Below, one piece after another: positions 41,262-52,100 of a DNA stretch of 64,000 bases. The DNA comes from Gemella haemolysans. Its GTDB lineage: Bacteria > Bacillota > Bacilli > Staphylococcales > Gemellaceae. The notes beneath the pieces are model-generated. The model ran no database searches and had not been told where the DNA came from. It was given only the letters and a program-made list of their open reading frames with translations. Within the stretch, counting starts at the first letter, position 1, and every line of letters starts with the position of its first letter. Where the stretch lies: NCBI RefSeq assembly GCF_901873445.1, contig NZ_CABFLN010000030.1, positions 61,506 through 125,505 of the forward strand, in the 5' to 3' direction. A program made the translations under genes and the position numbers.

Positions 41262-41308
41262 TATCGCCTCAAATATTAGTTTAAACAGCTAATTTTGGGG
41301 TGATTTTT
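41262..41308 (+). terminator. Terminator after the pseudouridine synthase
   Basis: Arms ATCGCCTCAAATATTAG and CTAATTTTGGGGTGAT form a long stem with a few mismatches, followed by TTTTT. Confidence 0.7.
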
Positions 41309-41614
41309 TAAAGATTTATAGGTGTACTAGTATAACAATCTAGTTTAGAGGAAAAAATTAAATAGATTAAATAAATGAAAATCTTTAAGAAATTTGATTA
41401 TGAAATTTTAATAAGGAATTTATAAAAACTAAGAAGTTAACGATGTATACGTTAACAACAAAAACTTGTAATACCAAAGAATAGAGTAATTAATATGTTA
41501 AAATTTAATAAATATTACACTTAATTGAAAATAATGATAGAAAATAGTTTATTTTTTCTAAAAAGTGTAGTATTATAATATATAGTAAGTAGTTATTTAA
41601 GGAGGACAAACAAC
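41309..41614 (+). promoter_or_regulatory. fba upstream region: inverted repeat and promoter
   Basis: A 7-bp perfect inverted repeat GTTAACG/CGTTAAC at 41436-41456 could bind a dimeric regulator. TATAAT at 41574-41579 serves fba, without a clear -35. AAGGAGG lies at 41599-41605. No ORF seen. Confidence 0.5.
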
Positions 41615-42481
41615 ATGGTATTAGTACCAGCAAAAGACATGCTTGTAAAAGCAAGAAAAGAAGGATATGCAGTAGGGCATTTCAACATCAATAACTTAGA
41701 ATGGACAAAAGCTATTTTAGCTGCTTGTGAAGAAGCAAAAAGTCCAGTAATCTTAGGAGTAAGTGAAGGAGCAGTTAAATACATGACTGGTTTCAGAACT
41801 GTAGCAGCTATGGTTGAAGCTATGGTAGAAGAAATGAAAATTACAGTTCCTGTTGCATTACACTTAGACCACGGTTCATACGAAGGAACTCAAAAAGCTA
41901 TCGAAGCTGGATTTAGTTCAGTAATGTTCGATGGATCTCACTATCCATTCGAAGAAAACATCGCTAAATCTAAAGAAATGATTGCTTTAGCTCACTCTAA
42001 AGGTCTTTCTATCGAGTGTGAAGTAGGTTCAATCGGTGGAGAAGAAGATGGAGTTATCGGTAGCGGTGAATTAGCTGATCCAAACGAATGTAAAACAATG
42101 GCTGACTTAGGAATTGACTTCCTAGCTGCAGGTATTGGTAACATCCACGGTAAATATCCAGAAAACTGGGCTGGATTAAGCTTTGAAACATTAGAAAAAA
42201 TTTCTAACATCACTGGTGGAATTCCATTAGTATTACACGGTGGTTCAGGAATCCCAACTGAGCAAATCCAAAAAGCTATCTCTCTAGGAGTATCTAAAGT
42301 TAATGTTAACACTGAATGTCAATTAGCATTTGCTGAAGCTACACGTAAATACATTGAAGAAGGTGGAGATCAAAAACCTAAAGGTTTCGACCCTCGTAAA
42401 TTATTAAATCCTGGATTTGAAGCTATTAAAGCTATGGTTCACGAAAAAATCGATATCTTCGGTTCAAGAAACAAAGCATAA
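41615..42481 (+). CDS. fba: Fructose-bisphosphate aldolase, class II
   Basis: 288 residues. Class II motifs: 'AVGHFNINNLEW', the catalytic/zinc segment 'VALHLDHGSYEGTQKAI', 'ECEVGSIGGEEDG' and 'PLVLHGGSGIP', and 'VNVNTECQLAF'. It interconverts fructose 1,6-bisphosphate with DHAP and G3P in glycolysis, using zinc. Codon use (GGA/GGT, few rare codons) suggests high expression. Confidence 0.97.
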   Translation: MVLVPAKDMLVKARKEGYAVGHFNINNLEWTKAILAACEEAKSPVILGVSEGAVKYMTGFRTVAAMVEAMVEEMKITVPVALHLDHGSYEGTQKAIEAGFSSVMFDGSHYPFEENIAKSKEMIALAHSKGLSIECEVGSIGGEEDGVIGSGELADPNECKTMADLGIDFLAAGIGNIHGKYPENWAGLSFETLEKISNITGGIPLVLHGGSGIPTEQIQKAISLGVSKVNVNTECQLAFAEATRKYIEEGGDQKPKGFDPRKLLNPGFEAIKAMVHEKIDIFGSRNKA

Positions 42482-42500
42482 TAACTACGAAACATATTTA

Positions 42501-42527
42501 AGACTCATGCTTTGCATGGGTCTTTTT
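42501..42527 (+). terminator. Terminator after fba
   Basis: Stem AGACtCATGC / GCATGgGTCT with loop TTT, followed by seven T. Confidence 0.85.
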
Positions 42528-42548
42528 TTAATAGAAGGGAGAATTCCA

Positions 42549-43583
42549 ATGCAAGAAACAATAAATTATTTAAAAAAACTAACAAGTATAGTATCACCTA
42601 CGGGATACACTAAAGAAATCTCTAACTACTTAGTAGAAGAACTGGAAAGACTTGGCTACAATCCAATAAGAACTAATAAAGGTGGAGTGAATGTAGTAGT
42701 AAAAGGGAAAGACGATTCTAAACATCGTGTAATTACTGCTCACGTTGATACTTTAGGTGCTATGGTTCGTGCTGTAAAACCAGATGGTAGACTTAAATTA
42801 GCTAAAGTTGGTGGTTATCCTTGGAATATGATTGAAGGAGAAAACTGTCTTGTCCATGTAGCAAGTACAGGAAAAACTGTAAGTGGTACTATCTTAGTTC
42901 ACCAAACTAGCACACACGTATATAGAGATGCTGGTACTGTAGAACGCACAGAAGATAATATGGAAGTAAGATTAGATGCCAAAGTAACTAACGAAGAAGA
43001 AACACGCGAATTAGGGATTGACGTTGGAGATTTCATTAGTTTTGATCCTAGAACCATCATTACAGATACAGGATTTATTAAGAGTAGATTTTTAGATGAT
43101 AAAGTTAGTGCAGCTATATTATTAGATTTATTAAGAATATATAAGGAAGAAAATGTTGGACTTCCATATACAACACATTTTATGTTTAGTGTATTTGAAG
43201 AAGTAGGGCATGGAGCTAACTCAAGTCTTCCGAAAGAAGCAGTAGAGTACCTTGCGGTAGATATGGGAGCAATGGGTGATGACCAACAAACAGATGAATA
43301 CACAGTGTCTATCTGTGTAAAAGATGCTAGTGGTCCATATAACTATGAATTCAGAAATCACCTAGTAAATCTAGCTAAAGAAAATAGAATAGAATATAAA
43401 CTAGATATATATCCATATTATGGAAGTGATGCCTCAGCCGCTATGCGAGCAGGTGCTGAAGTCAAACACGCCCTACTAGGTGCGGGAATAGAGTCAAGCC
43501 ACTCTTACGAAAGAACGCACGTAGATTCAGTAGAGCAAACTCATAAATTAGTTAATGTTTATTTACGAAGTCCTTTAGTATAG
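42549..43583 (+). CDS. M42 family glutamyl aminopeptidase / endoglucanase-like peptidase
   Basis: 344 residues from ATG 42549 (AAGGGAGA upstream at 42535); the frame extends further left but overlaps fba and its terminator. Metal ligands appear in 'VITAHVDTLGAMVR', 'SRFLDDKVSAA', 'SVFEEVGHGAN' (Glu pair) and 'AVDMGAMGDD', with a His at 'SHSYERTHVDS'. It is a cytosolic dodecameric aminopeptidase fold (FrvX/PepA-like). Confidence 0.9.
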   Translation: MQETINYLKKLTSIVSPTGYTKEISNYLVEELERLGYNPIRTNKGGVNVVVKGKDDSKHRVITAHVDTLGAMVRAVKPDGRLKLAKVGGYPWNMIEGENCLVHVASTGKTVSGTILVHQTSTHVYRDAGTVERTEDNMEVRLDAKVTNEEETRELGIDVGDFISFDPRTIITDTGFIKSRFLDDKVSAAILLDLLRIYKEENVGLPYTTHFMFSVFEEVGHGANSSLPKEAVEYLAVDMGAMGDDQQTDEYTVSICVKDASGPYNYEFRNHLVNLAKENRIEYKLDIYPYYGSDASAAMRAGAEVKHALLGAGIESSHSYERTHVDSVEQTHKLVNVYLRSPLV

Positions 43584-43645
43584 TGACTATAAAGAATAAT
43601 ATATGCTTTAATAGATTTTTAAAAACACTTAGTAATATTGTATGA

Positions 43646-43690
43646 CAAAAGACCTGAAAACTTATATATTCTATAGTTTTTAGGTCTTTT
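43646..43690. terminator. Bidirectional terminator between the M42 gene and the MFS gene
   Basis: AAAAGACCTGAAAACT pairs with ATAGTTTTTAGGTCTTTT; T or A runs on both sides suit both converging genes. Confidence 0.8.
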
Positions 43691-43695
43691 AAATT

Positions 43696-44853
43696 TTATC
43701 TAATTGCTTTTAATCTCGTTGCGACTATTGTTCCTATAGCTGCGATAATTGCTGACGCGTAGAACACATATGAAGTACTAATATCCCATAATGCTCCCAT
43801 AATATACAATCCTATAGCCATACTTAGTTGGAAACAGATTGCTGTATATAGATTTTGCATATCTATAATCTCTTTGTTGTTGTAATCTCTATTTAGCATT
43901 AAGATGAATGCTATATGTGCAACTGCAAATGTTATCGCATGGAATGTTTGCATTACTGTAAATACATATATATTATGGAAAGTTGCTAAGGCTGCCCAAC
44001 GTATCACGGCACAAACTCCCGCGAATACCAATAGATTTTTTGGTTTAATTTTATCTACCAATCTTTTCGAAAAGATAAAGAAGATAATTTCCGCTACTAC
44101 TGATATATTTAAGATTACTCCTGATAGCCATTTGGCTGATATGTTCATACTTTCTAAATATATAGCGTTATAGTTGTTATATGCTGTGTGAGAAAGTTGG
44201 TATAAGAAAATAGTTACTATCAATAGAATTGCGTTTCTATCTTTTAATACCCAGTCATATAGGCTTTCTTTTTTATCGTTGTTACTGTTATTATCCAAGT
44301 TTAAGTTTTTTACTAATTTAGGCTGTGGTAGGAACATAAATACTAAATATAATGCTACTAAAAATATAAGTATGTAATATAGTGCCCCATTACCTACATA
44401 ACCTAATACTCCTCCGATAAATATACCAACAACTGTATACCCAAGTGATCCGTATGTTCTTGCTTTCCCGTAGTCGATATTTTCTTCGCGTAAAAACAAT
44501 GAAGCTAGTCCTTCTACTAAAGGATTAATCATATAGTAAACTAAACCGAATAGAAAGGTTATAATCCCTAGTAATATCTTTTCGTTTGTAAAACCGTAAC
44601 TGACTGCAAGTATTAGACCTGAAGCAACGGATAATTTCATCGTGATATTTAAGTTATATTTTTTTATCAAATAAGGACTTAAAAATATACCACTGATAAC
44701 TCTAGCAAAATACAGCATTGAGAATATCGAACTGGCCTCTAGAACACTTAAGTTTTTTATAGAAGTCAGATATACCATCCAGAATGGTAAAAAAGTACCC
44801 GTTACTAAAAATTGTAAAAAGTAGTTAGACGATAACCAAGTTTTTGATGACAT
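43696..44853 (-). CDS. MFS transporter (MFS_1-like / phenylpropionate-permease-like)
   Basis: 385 residues with about 12 hydrophobic segments and no signal peptide. The start 'NYFLQFLVTGTFLPFWMVYL' and motif 'YGKARTYGSLGYTVVG' are typical of the LacY/HcaT-like MFS_1 branch. Substrate unknown. It lies 9 bases after the CPBP protease gene, so the two likely share a transcript. Confidence 0.85.
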   Translation of the reverse strand: MSSKTWLSSNYFLQFLVTGTFLPFWMVYLTSIKNLSVLEASSIFSMLYFARVISGIFLSPYLIKKYNLNITMKLSVASGLILAVSYGFTNEKILLGIITFLFGLVYYMINPLVEGLASLFLREENIDYGKARTYGSLGYTVVGIFIGGVLGYVGNGALYYILIFLVALYLVFMFLPQPKLVKNLNLDNNSNNDKKESLYDWVLKDRNAILLIVTIFLYQLSHTAYNNYNAIYLESMNISAKWLSGVILNISVVAEIIFFIFSKRLVDKIKPKNLLVFAGVCAVIRWAALATFHNIYVFTVMQTFHAITFAVAHIAFILMLNRDYNNKEIIDMQNLYTAICFQLSMAIGLYIMGALWDISTSYVFYASAIIAAIGTIVATRLKAIR

Positions 44854-44862
44854 ATTTACCTC

Positions 44863-45555
44863 CTAATTTACGAAAAATTGCACTAGAACTACTAAGCTGT
44901 TCATTAGAATATGAGCTACGATAGGTGTAATTATTCTTTTCGTATGTAAATATAGATAAGAAAATACGAATGACATACCGATATAGACGATCATAATTGG
45001 TGAAAAACCGTCGTGAGGTAGTGCGAATATTATTCCTGTGACTAATGCAGGAATAGTAAATCTAATCCATTTTTTACTACCTATCATTGCATCGTAAAAA
45101 TATCCAAATACTGCTTTTCTAAAGAATAATTCTTCCATTATTGGTCCTAGTACAGCTACATATAGTACGAAGTATGGTTTTAATTTTAATACTTCAACGA
45201 CGTTACTTGTGTTTTTACTTTTAGTAGGAAAGTTGAAAAAGTTTGATAGGTATACTAACAAACCGTTCAAAATACCTTGAAGAAACATCATCGAAATAAA
45301 TCCAATAATACCAATCGCAAAAAGGGTGATAAGATTATACTTAGTCTTTTGTTTATCTATATCATTAGTTCCTTTTCTTGCTATATAACCAAGAATTAAA
45401 GTAGCTGTTATGGATATAAATAGGACAATAGTAACACGCTTATCTACACTAATGTCTCGAGGGAGTTGAAGTGGAATAACAAATACTGCTAATATATAAA
45501 TAATTCCACTAAGAAGTAGGTGGTTAACATTACCACGAGTTAATGAAAATCTCAT
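44863..45555 (-). CDS. CPBP family intramembrane metalloprotease
   Basis: 230 residues, about six to eight membrane segments. The three CPBP (Abi/Rce1-like) motifs are present: 'EELFFRKAVFGY' (EExxxR), 'IFALPHDGF' (FxxxH) and 'PIVAHILMNSL' (HxxxN/D). Such proteases act in bacteriocin immunity or peptide processing. AGGAGG lies just upstream on the minus strand (45557-45563). Confidence 0.9.
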   Translation of the reverse strand: MRFSLTRGNVNHLLLSGIIYILAVFVIPLQLPRDISVDKRVTIVLFISITATLILGYIARKGTNDIDKQKTKYNLITLFAIGIIGFISMMFLQGILNGLLVYLSNFFNFPTKSKNTSNVVEVLKLKPYFVLYVAVLGPIMEELFFRKAVFGYFYDAMIGSKKWIRFTIPALVTGIIFALPHDGFSPIMIVYIGMSFVFSYLYLHTKRIITPIVAHILMNSLVVLVQFFVN

Positions 45556-45727
45556 AGACCCTCCTTATTAAATTTTAATCATTTTCTATTATAACATCTA
45601 TAAATACTGAGTACAACCTTATTAATTAAAAGTTGTATATAATGGTGAAAATAATAAGATAAAAATCTAACTTAAATAATCTATCATCAAGAGTTAAACG
45701 TATTCATGATATTTTTATAAATTTCAC

Positions 45728-45756
45728 TTGAAAATTTATAAATTTAGTGATAGAAT
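45728..45756 (+). promoter_or_regulatory. glyQS promoter
   Basis: TTGAAA (45728-45733), 17-base spacer, TAGAAT (45751-45756), just upstream of the T-box leader. Confidence 0.7.
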
Positions 45757-45759
45757 GTA

Positions 45760-45920
45760 AAGTAAGAAAGCGAGCTGATGATGGTGAAAGTTCAGCAACA
45801 ATATTGGCATTAAATACAATTTAATATTGTTAAAGTTGAGTTTTTACTAATCAGGGTGGAACCGCGGAAATTATTTCGTCCCTAGATGTGCTTAGGCATA
45901 TCTAGGGCTTTTTATATTTT
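45760..45920 (+). promoter_or_regulatory. T-box riboswitch (tRNA-Gly)
   Basis: Stem I region with a candidate specifier GGC at 45806-45808 (Gly codon), the T-box sequence AGGGTGGAACCGCG at 45853-45866, and a terminator (CCCTAGAT... paired with ATCTAGGG, 45880-45907, then a T run). Uncharged tRNA-Gly binds and favours the antiterminator, turning on glyQS. Agrees with the downstream gene. The rest of 45556-45943 has no ORF. Confidence 0.95.
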
Positions 45921-45943
45921 TAATTAATAAGGAGGAAACAACA

Positions 45944-47317
45944 ATGGAGAAAATTTTATCTCTAGCAAAAAATAGAGGATTCGTATTTCAAGGATCTGAA
46001 ATTTATGGTGGATTAGCTAATACTTGGGATTATGGTCCACTAGGTGTAGAATTAAAAAATAACGTAAAAAAAGCATGGTGGAAAAAATTCATTCAAGAAT
46101 CACCATATAACGTAGGGTTAGATGCTGCTATCTTTATGAACCCTCGTACTTGGGAAGCATCAGGACACGTAGGTAACTTCAGTGACCCTATGATGGATTG
46201 TAAAGTTTGTAAATCACGTCTTCGTGCGGATAAATTAATCGAAGAATACTATTTCAACGAAAAAAATGAGGATGTAGTAGTTGATGGTCTTCCATTTGAA
46301 GAATTAGAAGCTATTATCGATCGTGAAAACATTAAATGTCCAGAATGTGGTAGCCATGACTACACTAACATTCGTCAATTTAACCTAATGTTTAAAACAA
46401 ACCAAGGTGTAGTAGAAAATTCTACAAGCCAAATTTACCTACGTCCAGAAACAGCACAAGGTATCTTCGTTAACTTCAAAAACGTTCAACGTAGTATGCG
46501 TAAAAAATTGCCATTTGGTATTGGACAAATTGGTAAATCATTCCGTAACGAAATTACACCAGGGAACTTTATCTTCCGTACTCGTGAATTCGAACAAATG
46601 GAATTAGAATTCTTCTGTGAACCAGGAACAGAATTAGATTGGCACACAACTTGGAAAAACAGTTGTGAGAAATTCTTATTAGACTTAGGTATGACTAAAG
46701 AAAATATCCGTTTACGTGATCATGATCAAGAAGAATTATCTCACTATTCAAATGCAACTACTGACATCGAGTTCAAATTCCCATTTGGTTGGGGAGAACT
46801 TTGGGGTATTGCTTCAAGAACAGATTACGACTTAAAACAACATATGGAACACTCTGGTCAAGATTTAACTTATCAAGACTTAAGTACAAATGAAAAATTC
46901 ATCCCATATTGTATCGAACCATCTGTAGGGGTTGACCGTGTTCTTTTAGCATTCTTATGTGATGCATATAACGAAGAAGTGGTTGGAGAAAATGATACTC
47001 GTACAGTTCTTAAATTCCACCCAGCTCTTGCTCCGTTTAAAGCAGCAGTACTACCACTTTCTAAAAAATTAAGTGATAAAGCTGTTGAAGTATATCAACA
47101 ATTAGCTGCGGACTTTATGGTTGATTTCGATGAAACTGGATCAATTGGTAAGAGATATAGAAGACAAGATGAAGTTGGTACTCCTTTCTGTATCACTTAT
47201 GACTTCGAGTCTGAAAACGATGGAATGGTAACTGTTCGTGATAGAGATACTATGGAACAAACTCGTATTCCTATCACTGAATTAAAACAATATATCGAAG
47301 AAAAAATTAAATTCTAA
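45944..47317 (+). CDS. glyQS: Glycyl-tRNA synthetase (dimeric type)
   Basis: 457 residues, class II alpha2 enzyme. Motifs: '[22 protein letters not shown]' (in part) at the start, '[13 protein letters not shown]', '..[22 protein letters not shown]' (motif 2), and '[17 protein letters not shown]' (motif 3). A four-Cys zinc knuckle is visible ('CKVC' and 'CPECGS'). It charges tRNA-Gly. AGGAGG at 45930-45935; controlled by the T-box. Confidence 0.97.
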   Translation: MEKILSLAKNRGFVFQGSEIYGGLANTWDYGPLGVELKNNVKKAWWKKFIQESPYNVGLDAAIFMNPRTWEASGHVGNFSDPMMDCKVCKSRLRADKLIEEYYFNEKNEDVVVDGLPFEELEAIIDRENIKCPECGSHDYTNIRQFNLMFKTNQGVVENSTSQIYLRPETAQGIFVNFKNVQRSMRKKLPFGIGQIGKSFRNEITPGNFIFRTREFEQMELEFFCEPGTELDWHTTWKNSCEKFLLDLGMTKENIRLRDHDQEELSHYSNATTDIEFKFPFGWGELWGIASRTDYDLKQHMEHSGQDLTYQDLSTNEKFIPYCIEPSVGVDRVLLAFLCDAYNEEVVGENDTRTVLKFHPALAPFKAAVLPLSKKLSDKAVEVYQQLAADFMVDFDETGSIGKRYRRQDEVGTPFCITYDFESENDGMVTVRDRDTMEQTRIPITELKQYIEEKIKF

Positions 47318-47324
47318 TTAAATG

Positions 47325-47357
47325 GACACTCAGAACATTTGTTCTGAGTGTTTTTTT
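47325..47357 (+). terminator. Terminator after glyQS
   Basis: Stem ACACTCAGAACA / TGTTCTGAGTGT followed by seven T. Confidence 0.9.
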
Positions 47358-47513
47358 ACGGTTTGAAGAGTTATTTAAAAGACTCTAATCAAACGTCTGT
47401 ATTTTCCTATGTGAATAAGTAGTATAAATAAATGAATAGGTTGAAAAGTTCATAAAATCTTAAAAATTGTTTATAAAAAATTAAAAATATCCGATTTTTA
47501 TTCTATTTATACT

Positions 47514-47542
47514 TGATAAAAATTTAAACAAGTAGTATAATT
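47514..47542 (+). promoter_or_regulatory. Promoter of the purine operon
   Basis: TTGATA (47514-47519), 17-base spacer, TATAAT (47537-47542). The 84-base leader contains ACGTACG (about 47551) and ACGTACA (about 47594), possible regulator half-sites; no clear PurR box of the B. subtilis type was seen. AAGGAG precedes purE. Confidence 0.75.
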
Positions 47543-47626
47543 TGAAATGTAGACGTACGATAAAAATAAAATATGTAAATTTATGATTAAATAACGTACA
47601 TTCAAATAAAAAAAGGAGCTTAAAGT

Positions 47627-48103
47627 ATGAAAGTTGCGGTAATTATGGGTTCGAAGTCGGATTATACAACGATGGAAGAAACTTGTAAGTTGTTAGAAGA
47701 GTTTGAAATTCCTTTTGATAAAAAAGTAGTAAGTGCACATAGAACGCCTGATCTTTTAGTTGAATTTTCTAAAAATGCGAAGAAAAATGGTTATTCATTA
47801 ATCATAGCGGCTGCAGGAGGTGCAGCACATCTTCCTGGGATGGTTGCTTCTATGACGACATTACCAGTTATTGGTGTTCCGATTAAATCTAGTGTTCTTA
47901 GTGGAGTTGACTCATTGTATTCAATAGTTCAGATGCCTGCAGGTGTACCGGTCTTAACTATGGCAATTGGGTTAGCTGGAGCTAAAAATGCGGCAATTAG
48001 TGCCTTATCAATACTAGGAATTTATGATGAGAAGTATGCTGATAAATACGAACAATTTAAAAAAGAACAAGAAAGAATAGTATTGGAAGAGATGAAACTA
48101 TGA
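47627..48103 (+). CDS. purE: N5-carboxyaminoimidazole ribonucleotide mutase
   Basis: 158 residues, class I PurE: 'VAVIMGSKSDYTTMEE', 'KVVSAHRTPDLLVEF', 'IIAAAGGAAHLPGMVAS' and 'GVDSLYSIVQMPAGVPV'. It converts N5-CAIR to CAIR. First gene of the operon; overlaps purK by 4 bases (ATGA). Confidence 0.97.
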   Translation: MKVAVIMGSKSDYTTMEETCKLLEEFEIPFDKKVVSAHRTPDLLVEFSKNAKKNGYSLIIAAAGGAAHLPGMVASMTTLPVIGVPIKSSVLSGVDSLYSIVQMPAGVPVLTMAIGLAGAKNAAISALSILGIYDEKYADKYEQFKKEQERIVLEEMKL

Positions 48104-49143
48104 TTAAGACAATTTTACCAGGAAAGACTATTGGAATAATCGGTGGTGGTCAACTAGGAAGAATGCTCGCAATGAGTGCCAAGGAGATGGGATACAAAAT
48201 TGTTGTTTTAGATCCTAGTGACAGCTGTTGTGCAAAAATTTTTAGCGATATTTTTATTCAAGCTGAGTTCGATGATTTCGCAAGTGTTGAAAAGTTATGC
48301 TCCGTTAGTGATATCATTACTTTTGAATTCGAGAATATTGATGCCGCTTCTTTAGAAAAACTAGAGAAAAAGTATAATATTGTACAAAATGCAGAAGTAC
48401 TGAGAACTACTCAACATAGATATTATGAAAAAGAATTTGCTAGAAAACTAGACATTCCAACAGTAGACTATATATATATTGAAGAAGATACTAATGTAGA
48501 AATAACTAAGCCTTATTTAATGAAAACTGTACGTTTTGGTTATGATGGAAAAGGTCAGAAAAAAATAAGCTCTAGTGAAGAAGTAGAACCACATACGTTA
48601 CTAGAAGAGTTCGTTAAACTTGATAAAGAAATCTCAGTCGTCGCTGTTAAAGATAAAGAAGAGGTTAATATCGTTGCAGTAGTAGAGAATGAGCATAGAA
48701 ATAATATTCTATATCGTTCGAAAGTACCAACTACAGCAACTAGTGAACAAGAAGCTCTTGCAATAGAGTATACGAAAAGAATTCTTAGTAATTTTGACTA
48801 TTACGGAGTACTTACTGTTGAGTTTTTTATAAGTGAAGGAAAAGTTATTTTTAATGAAATAGCACCACGAGTTCACAATTCAGGACATATAACGATGCAG
48901 AGTGCAACTAAGAGTCAATTTAGAGCTCATATTGAAGCTATTTGCGGCTTAAAAGTTGGTAAGATAGAGAATAAAGAAACGACATTATATAATATCCTAG
49001 GTCAAGACTTAGATTATTATATAGCTGTGTATAAAAATAATGGTGGTTACTTACACTTATATGAAAAAGAACCACGACAAGATAGAAAAATAGGACATAT
49101 TAATTTTTACGGTGATGTAATTTTAGGAGGAGAACATGACTAA
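48100..49143 (+). CDS. purK: N5-carboxyaminoimidazole ribonucleotide synthase
   Basis: 347 residues, ATP-grasp. 'TIGIIGGGQLGRMLAMSAKEMGY' (in part) at the start, 'PYLMKTVRFGYDGKGQK', and 'FFISEGKVIFNEIAPRVHNSGH' (in part). It makes N5-CAIR from AIR, bicarbonate and ATP, feeding PurE. Overlaps purL by 8 bases. Confidence 0.96.
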   Translation: MIKTILPGKTIGIIGGGQLGRMLAMSAKEMGYKIVVLDPSDSCCAKIFSDIFIQAEFDDFASVEKLCSVSDIITFEFENIDAASLEKLEKKYNIVQNAEVLRTTQHRYYEKEFARKLDIPTVDYIYIEEDTNVEITKPYLMKTVRFGYDGKGQKKISSSEEVEPHTLLEEFVKLDKEISVVAVKDKEEVNIVAVVENEHRNNILYRSKVPTTATSEQEALAIEYTKRILSNFDYYGVLTVEFFISEGKVIFNEIAPRVHNSGHITMQSATKSQFRAHIEAICGLKVGKIENKETTLYNILGQDLDYYIAVYKNNGGYLHLYEKEPRQDRKIGHINFYGDVILGGEHD

Positions 49144-52100
49144 CAAACGAATTTTTGTAAAGAAACGTAATGGATATAATAAAGAAGAATTACAGCTAAG
49201 AGATAATCTGAACTTAGAGTTTAATCTAGGTCTTGACTCTGTCGAGTTGTATGTAATTTATGATGTCTTTAATATTGATGAAGAAACTTATGAACTAGCT
49301 AAAACTTCTGTGTTTTCTGAGATTGTTGTCGATAAAGTGTTTGAAGATATTGAGCTAAATGATGGGAAGTACTTCGCTTATGAAGTGTTACCTGCTCAAT
49401 ACGATCAAAGAGCTGACAGCGCAAAAGAAAGCATAAGACTGCTTAACTCGAAGAGTAAAGCAACTGTACGAAGTGGTAAGCTAGTTCTTTTTAATAAAGA
49501 ATTAACAGATGAGCAATTAGAACTTGTTGAAAGTTATTTAGTAAATCCTATTGAAGCTCGTAAAAAAGATTTATCAATTCTTGACTTTACATTAGATTCT
49601 ACTCCAAAACCACTAAAAGATTTAGCTGGATTTTTAGAGTTTGACAAAGATGCGTTACTTGGTCTTAAAAAAGAATTTTCTCTAGCGATGAATATTGAAG
49701 ATTTAGTATTTATCCAAGATTACTTCAAAAAAGAAGGTCGCGTACCAACTGAAACTGAAATCTATGTATTAGATTGTTATTGGAGTGACCACTGCCGACA
49801 CACTACATTTGAAACTGTGTTGGATGAAGTTAAAATTGAGTCAGAACTTTTCCAAAAAGAGATGCAAGATGCATTTGATTATTACTTAAACGTCCGTGAT
49901 GAACTTGACCGTAACGATAAACCTATCACGCTTATGGATATGGCGAGTATTATCGGTAAATATCATGTGAAAGTATTAAAAGATGAAAATATTGAAGTAA
50001 GTGAAGAGATTAATGCATGCTCATTCTTTACTACTATAGAAAATAATGGTGAAAAAGAACGCTGGTTAATCCAATTCAAAAATGAAACTCATAACCACCC
50101 AAGTGAAATTGAACCATTCGGAGGAGCGAGTACTTGTATAGGAGGAGCTATTAGAGATCCACTTTCAGGACGTAGTTACGTATATCAAGCTATGCGTATT
50201 TCAGGAAGTGGTAATGTATTACAAAAACGTGAAGATACTTTAAAACACAAACTTCCTCAAGTAGATATAGCTAAAGGAACTGCACATGGTAATTCATCAT
50301 ACGGTAACCAAATTGGACTTGCGACTACTTTTGTTCGTGAATTATATGATGATAGCTATGTAGCTAAACATATGGAAGTTGGTGCTGTAGTCGGAGCTGT
50401 TAAGGACGGAGATTATAAACGTGAAACTCTTGTCGATGGTGATATCGTTGTAATGATAGGTGGTAGAACTGGTCGTGATGGTATTCAAGGTGCGAGTGGT
50501 TCAAGTGTAGAACATACTAACGATTCATTAAACACTATGTCTAGCCAAGTTCAAAAAGGTAATGCCCCTGAAGAACGTAAGTTACAGCGTTTATTTAGAA
50601 AACCAGAAGTTACAAGACTTGTTAAAAAATGTAATGACTTTGGTGCTGGTGGTGTATGTGTAGCTATCGGTGAACTTTCTGACGGTATTGAAATTCATTT
50701 AGAAAAAGTTCTTACTAAATATCAAGGCTTAAATGCGACAGAATTAGCTACTAGTGAATCTCAAGAACGTATGGCAGTAGCTATTGATAAGAAAGATTAT
50801 GATGAGTTTGTTCGTGAATGTGAGAAAGAAAATATTGAGTACGCTCACGTTGCTACGGTAACTAATAGACGTAGATTAGAAATGTATTACAACGATGAGA
50901 AAGTTGTTGATATGAGTGCTGATTTCTTAGAAACAAGTGGTGTTCGTCAAAAATCGACAGTAACGATGAAAGATAACACTGCAGCTAATCCATTCTTAAA
51001 TAAAGAAGTAACTCGTGAAAATATCTTAAGCGAATTAGGTGAGTTAAATGTAACTTGTCAAAAAGGTCTTGCTCAAAAATTTGACTCATCAATTGGTGTA
51101 ACTACAGTTCTTATGCCTTTTGCTGGTAAACATAAACTTACACCAGTTCAAGCAAGTGTTCAAGCTTTACCAACATTACATACAACAAGTGATACTGCAA
51201 CAATCTTAACTTATGGATTTATTCCAAAAATTTCTTACTACTCACCATTCCTATCATCTATTTATGCGGTGTTAGAATCAGTAGCAAAAGTTTATGCAGT
51301 AGGTGGAAATAAAGACAGCTTATACTTCTCATTCCAAGAATACTTCGAAAAACTAGGTACTGATAGTACTAAATGGGGTAAAGTTACTCAAAGTTTATTA
51401 GGAAGTATTTATGCTCAAAAAGAAATTGGTAGACCTAGTATCGGTGGTAAGGATAGTATGTCAGGTACTTTCAATGATTTAAATGTAGTTGAGACATTAA
51501 TTTCATTCGCTTGTACTCCTGTAAAAATAGCTGATGTAATAACTCCTGAACTTAAACAAGTTGGCAATAGATTATACTACGTTCCTGTAGAAAAAGATGA
51601 AAAAGGATACCCAGACATTAAGAAAACTTTAGAAAATTATGAACTTGTTCATAAATATATTAAAGAAGGTAAGATAGTATCTGCTTATGTTCAAGAAGAG
51701 GGAAGTATTGCCGCTTCATTAGTGAAAATGTCACTAGGTAATGATCTTGGTTTTGAGGTGGAAAAAGAAAATATTCTTAACTTTGATCCAGCATCTCTAG
51801 TAGTAGAAGCAACAGCTGAACTTCCATTTGAAGAATTAGGAAAAGTTAGTGAAAGAATTATAATTAATAATGAAGTGTTTATGCATAAAGATATTTACGA
51901 AGCATACACAAAAACACTAAATAAAGTTTATCCATTATATCAAAATGAAGATAAAGGTAATGTTGAAAATCTACATACAGAATACAAAGAGAAAAAATAT
52001 TATCCAGAATATGTAGAAGATGTAAAAGTAGTTATTCCAGTATTCCCTGGTACAAACTGTGAGTATGATAGTGAAAAAGCCTTCTTAGAAGCTGGAGCTA

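Noticed and set aside
42417-42548. Upstream extension of the M42 peptidase frame
   Set aside because: It overlaps the end of fba and a terminator; ATG 42549 has a proper ribosome site and the family start.
47543-47626. Purine riboswitch or PurR box before purE
   Set aside because: No riboswitch core and no clear PurR box; only weak ACGTAC repeats were found.
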